DNA of 64,000 nucleotides from Chitinophaga hostae. Lineage in GTDB: Bacteria; Bacteroidota; Bacteroidia; Chitinophagales; Chitinophagaceae. The stretch lies in contig NZ_JAGTXB010000014.1 in NCBI RefSeq assembly GCF_018224885.1, positions 124,001-188,000 on the forward strand. Reading direction: 5' to 3'. The notes below the pieces were generated by a model. It did not search any database. It was not told the origin of the DNA and saw only the letters and a list, made by a program, of their open reading frames with translations. This document shows, piece by piece, positions 61,329-64,000 of this stretch. Every line of letters begins with the position of its first letter. The first letter of the stretch is position 1. The translations under genes were made by a program, and so were the position numbers.

Positions 61329-63629
61329 ATGAGGAAACTTTTCTGGCTTGCAGGGGCTTTGTGTGTATCGCTGCAGGTAACTTTTGCGCAGTCGCAGCGC
61401 TATCCCATTATTCCCTATCCGCAGGAACTGCAGGCGAAGCCTGGTGTTTTTGCGATTACGCCGGCCACCAAACTGGTATTGCCGGAAGATCCTTCGCCTT
61501 TCGTCACAGAGACCGAACAACTGCAATTACTGCTTACACAGGCGTTAGGTAAGCCTTTGCCGACGGTAGCCAAAGCAAGCAAAGGGACCATTGTGATGCG
61601 TCAGAACCCTGCGCTGGCAGGAGAGGAGGACTATACGCTGGACGTAAGCACCGGGCAGATACTGATGACGGCGAAAACGCCGACCGGCTTTTTCAGGGCT
61701 ATTCAAACCCTGCGGCAACTGATGCCGCCTTCCATAGAAGATGCACGCGCGGCTGATCTGAAGCTGATCAGCATTCCGGCGATGCAGCTGAAAGATCACC
61801 CGGTATATGGCTGGCGTGGCATGCACCTGGATGTGTCGCGTCACTTCTTCTCTGTAAATTATCTGAAGAAATTTATTGATCTGCTGGCGTTATACAAGAT
61901 GAATAAGCTGCACCTGCACCTGACGGACGATCAGGGCTGGCGCATTGAAATAAAAAAGTACCCGCTGCTGACTTCACAGGGCGCATGGCGTGAGTTTAAC
62001 AACCAGGATTCGGTATGTATGCAAAAGGCCGTCGACAATCCTGACATGGCTATTGATACCGCACATATCATTCATAAAGATGGTAAAACCTTGTATGGCG
62101 GCTTTTATACGCAGGAGCAGATGAAGGATATTATCCGCTATGCGGCTGCCAGGCATGTAGAAATTATACCGGAGATAGACATGCCAGGTCATATGATGGC
62201 TGCCATCAGGGCGTATCCTTTCCTGGCCTGCAGCGGTGAAATAGGCTGGGGTAAAAGCTTTTCCACGCCAATTTGTCCGTGTAACGAATCCACTTTTGCT
62301 TTTGCAGAAGATATTTTTACCGAGATCGCTGCGCTGTTTCCTTCTAAATATATTCACCTGGGTGCGGATGAAGTAGAAAAGACCAGCTGGGCCGCGTCGC
62401 CTCTCTGTGCGGAGGTGATGAAAGCCAACAACCTGAAAACGGTAGAAGAGCTGCAAAGTTATTTTGTAAAACGGATGGAGAAGTTCTTCAACTCCAAAGG
62501 CAAAACCCTGATTGGCTGGGATGAAATACTGGAAGGAGGTATCAGTCCTACGGCGGTACTGATGTACTGGCGCTCCTGGGTGCCCGATGCGCCTGTAAAA
62601 GCAGCGCAACATGGCAACCAGGTGATCATGACACCGGGTAACCCGCTTTATTTCGATGGCACACCGGATCGTAACGCTATTTATAATGTGTACCATTTTC
62701 AGCCGATACCGAAAGGATTAACTGCGGGGGAAGCAAAGCATATTATGGGCGCCCAGGCGAACATCTGGACAGAATATATTCCTTCTGAAAAACGGGCGGA
62801 TTATATGTTTATGCCCCGTATGACCGCGTTGGCGGAGGTATTGTGGACCAACCGCAATCATTACGACGACTATCTCCAACGCCTGAACGAACAATATAAA
62901 CGTCTTGATCTGCTGGGTGTACATTACCGTTTGCCTGATCTGGATGGATTTACAGAGGATAATGTATTTGTAGACAAGGGGGTGCTCGATGTTAAGAAGC
63001 CACTAACGGATATGACTATCCGCTATACCACCAACGGTACGATCCCGGATGAACATGCGAAGGCGTTACCGGCGCATTATACCATTACTTCGCCGGAAAC
63101 TATTAAGCTGGCGGCTTTCAGCCCGGCGGGCAACCGGGGGGATATTTACACCCTGCGTTATCGTAAAGAGGCGTACCGTAAAGCTACGGTAGTAAAGGAT
63201 GCAAGGCCCGGTTTGAAACTGGACTATTATAATGGCGTCTTTAAAAGCGCTGCTAAAATAAAAGAGCAATCAGATAGCAGTATGCGCGTTAACAACGCTA
63301 TTATTCCTGAAGGAATGGGTAAAGGCGGTGGTGCTTTTGGCGCGCGGATACAGGGTTATATCAATGTGCCTGTAACGGGGATCTATAGTTTTTACCTGAC
63401 CGTAGATGATGGTGGTATTTTATATATAGATGACCAGGAAGTAGTGAATAACGATGGCTGGCATGCTCCATTCCAGAAGAGCGGGCAGGTAGCGCTGGAG
63501 AAAGGCTGGCACCCGGTGAAGCTGGCTTTTGTAGAAGGCGGCGGTGGTTATACGCTGAAGCTGGAATACAGTGTGAACGGCAGTAAACTGCAACCGGTAC
63601 CAGACAGCTGGTTTGGTGCAGGCAGATAA
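61329..63629 (+). CDS. GH20 beta-N-acetylhexosaminidase with PA14 domain
   Basis: The 766-residue secreted enzyme removes terminal GlcNAc or GalNAc from glycans or chitin fragments. After a signal peptide ending TFAQ come the GH20b helper domain (about 25-155), the catalytic barrel starting GWRGMHLDVSRHF, and the catalytic pair Asp347-Glu348 in YIHLGADEVEKTSW, which uses substrate-assisted catalysis. A chitobiase C-terminal-like beta domain (about 540-615) and a PA14 domain (about 625-760, DDGGILYIDDQEV) follow; PA14 is probably sugar-binding. With the GH29 enzyme nearby, it could help dismantle fucosylated aminosugar glycans. Confidence 0.95.
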   Translation: MRKLFWLAGALCVSLQVTFAQSQRYPIIPYPQELQAKPGVFAITPATKLVLPEDPSPFVTETEQLQLLLTQALGKPLPTVAKASKGTIVMRQNPALAGEEDYTLDVSTGQILMTAKTPTGFFRAIQTLRQLMPPSIEDARAADLKLISIPAMQLKDHPVYGWRGMHLDVSRHFFSVNYLKKFIDLLALYKMNKLHLHLTDDQGWRIEIKKYPLLTSQGAWREFNNQDSVCMQKAVDNPDMAIDTAHIIHKDGKTLYGGFYTQEQMKDIIRYAAARHVEIIPEIDMPGHMMAAIRAYPFLACSGEIGWGKSFSTPICPCNESTFAFAEDIFTEIAALFPSKYIHLGADEVEKTSWAASPLCAEVMKANNLKTVEELQSYFVKRMEKFFNSKGKTLIGWDEILEGGISPTAVLMYWRSWVPDAPVKAAQHGNQVIMTPGNPLYFDGTPDRNAIYNVYHFQPIPKGLTAGEAKHIMGAQANIWTEYIPSEKRADYMFMPRMTALAEVLWTNRNHYDDYLQRLNEQYKRLDLLGVHYRLPDLDGFTEDNVFVDKGVLDVKKPLTDMTIRYTTNGTIPDEHAKALPAHYTITSPETIKLAAFSPAGNRGDIYTLRYRKEAYRKATVVKDARPGLKLDYYNGVFKSAAKIKEQSDSSMRVNNAIIPEGMGKGGGAFGARIQGYINVPVTGIYSFYLTVDDGGILYIDDQEVVNNDGWHAPFQKSGQVALEKGWHPVKLAFVEGGGGYTLKLEYSVNGSKLQPVPDSWFGAGR

Positions 63630-63641
63630 AAATTAACTGGC

Positions 63642-63678
63642 AAGTGCTTTCCGTTTCTGCAACGGAAAGCACTTTTTC
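63642..63678 (+). terminator. Intrinsic terminator of the GH20 gene
   Basis: A perfect 14-bp stem (63642-63655 with 63661-63674), a 5-base loop TCTGC and a following T-rich tract make a textbook terminator 13 bases after the GH20 stop. Confidence 0.85.
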
Positions 63679-63680
63679 CT

Positions 63681-63688
63681 TATTTTTG
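63681..63688 (+). promoter_or_regulatory. Candidate -7 box TATTTTTG
   Basis: An exact TAnnTTTG match directly follows the GH20 terminator and lies nine bases before the next start codon, giving a very short leader. Confidence 0.5.
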
Positions 63689-63697
63689 ATACTATCT

Positions 63698-64000
63698 ATG
63701 CGTATCATTAAAATACTATTGTTCCTGTTAACCTTTGGCCAGGCCGCCTTTGCAACGGATGCCGCGCTGGCAAAAATACTGGAATCTCTCACTTCGCAGC
63801 AAAGAACGCTGCTTTATCAATACGGCACATTGCATACCTGGGCGGGGCCTGCACCCGCGGATAGTTTCTGGCAGCAGCACCGGACGGCGCTTGGGGCTAT
63901 TACTCCTGAGCAGGGAAAGTTACTGGCGGCGGAGTTGCTGACCAATACGGAGCTGGTATATGCTGTAAAGCAACCTTCCCGTTTACAGGCGTTGCGTGGC
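63698..64000 (+). CDS. Secreted protein, truncated at the window end
   Basis: The frame opens with a signal peptide (MRIIKILLFLLTFGQAAFA) and stays open for 101 codons to the end of the window. The visible mature part, ILESLTSQQRTLLYQYGTLH and then WAGPAPADSFWQQHRTALG in pieces, is helical and shows no motif that I recognise. The start is supported by the signal peptide and by the TATTTTTG box nine bases upstream. Confidence 0.65.
   Translation, partial: MRIIKILLFLLTFGQAAFATDAALAKILESLTSQQRTLLYQYGTLHTWAGPAPADSFWQQHRTALGAITPEQGKLLAAELLTNTELVYAVKQPSRLQALRG

Noticed and set aside
1..64000. CRISPR arrays, tRNA or rRNA genes, integrase genes and IS transposases
   Set aside because: I looked for regularly spaced repeats, cloverleaf-like sequences and transposase text and found none that I could support.

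Overview
The window reads as chromosomal DNA of a Bacteroidota bacterium, most likely Chitinophagaceae (Chitinophaga-like). The support is a SusC/SusD locus led by an ECF sigma factor and a FecR anti-sigma factor, many secreted proteins and lipoproteins with Bacteroidota-type signal peptides, several DUF families typical of the phylum, and several start regions preceded by the phylum's -7 promoter motif TAnnTTTG. No rRNA, tRNA, CRISPR array or recognisable insertion-sequence transposase was seen. The first and last genes run off the window.

Layout. 1-9.8 kb: a truncated amidohydrolase, a secreted unknown, a Tat-exported serine hydrolase, a patatin with a membrane hairpin inserted in its catalytic domain, a DUF3500 protein, a sulfatase, then decay products (a SusD C-terminal scrap and an FtsX permease scrap) beside an AAA_28-type NTPase. 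9.8-22.7 kb: a membrane histidine kinase, then an OmpR-type regulator and kinase, an MgtA-type Mg2+ ATPase with a possible leader peptide, and a CzcBAC-type divalent-metal RND efflux operon. 22.7-38.2 kb: metabolic and signalling genes, including an SDR, a FabZ-like protein without its catalytic His, a propeller protein, a pyrophosphatase, an unusual two-ATPase-domain kinase with a receiver protein, an FtsX permease, a YfhO protein, a subclass B1 metallo-beta-lactamase and a serine acetyltransferase. 38.2-43.2 kb: a TonB receptor, a broken SnoaL gene and an MlaE-MlaF-MlaD lipid transport operon. 43.4-56.2 kb, nearly all on the minus strand: a polysaccharide utilisation locus running sigma factor, FecR, SusC, SusD, two surface lipoproteins, GH29 alpha-L-fucosidase, CDGSH protein, DUF1080 protein. 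56.5-60.5 kb: a two-gene accessory cassette. 60.6-64 kb: a pseudouridine synthase, a GH20 hexosaminidase and a truncated secreted protein.

The most interesting part is the cassette at 56.5-60.5 kb. Its first gene resembles the DACNV sensor family (a diadenylate-cyclase-like fold with DGA and GTRH motifs). Its second encodes a 922-residue protein with a very charged N-terminal region, a middle region that reads as an R-S-E class ADP-ribosyltransferase (YR, STS, QxE), and a C-terminal Fic domain (HPFNNGNGR). The cassette lies between two copies of a dispersed fold-back repeat family found four times in this window. Other points of note are an MgtL-like leader ORF before mgtA and several gene remnants that record past deletion of neighbouring glycan-use and transporter genes.
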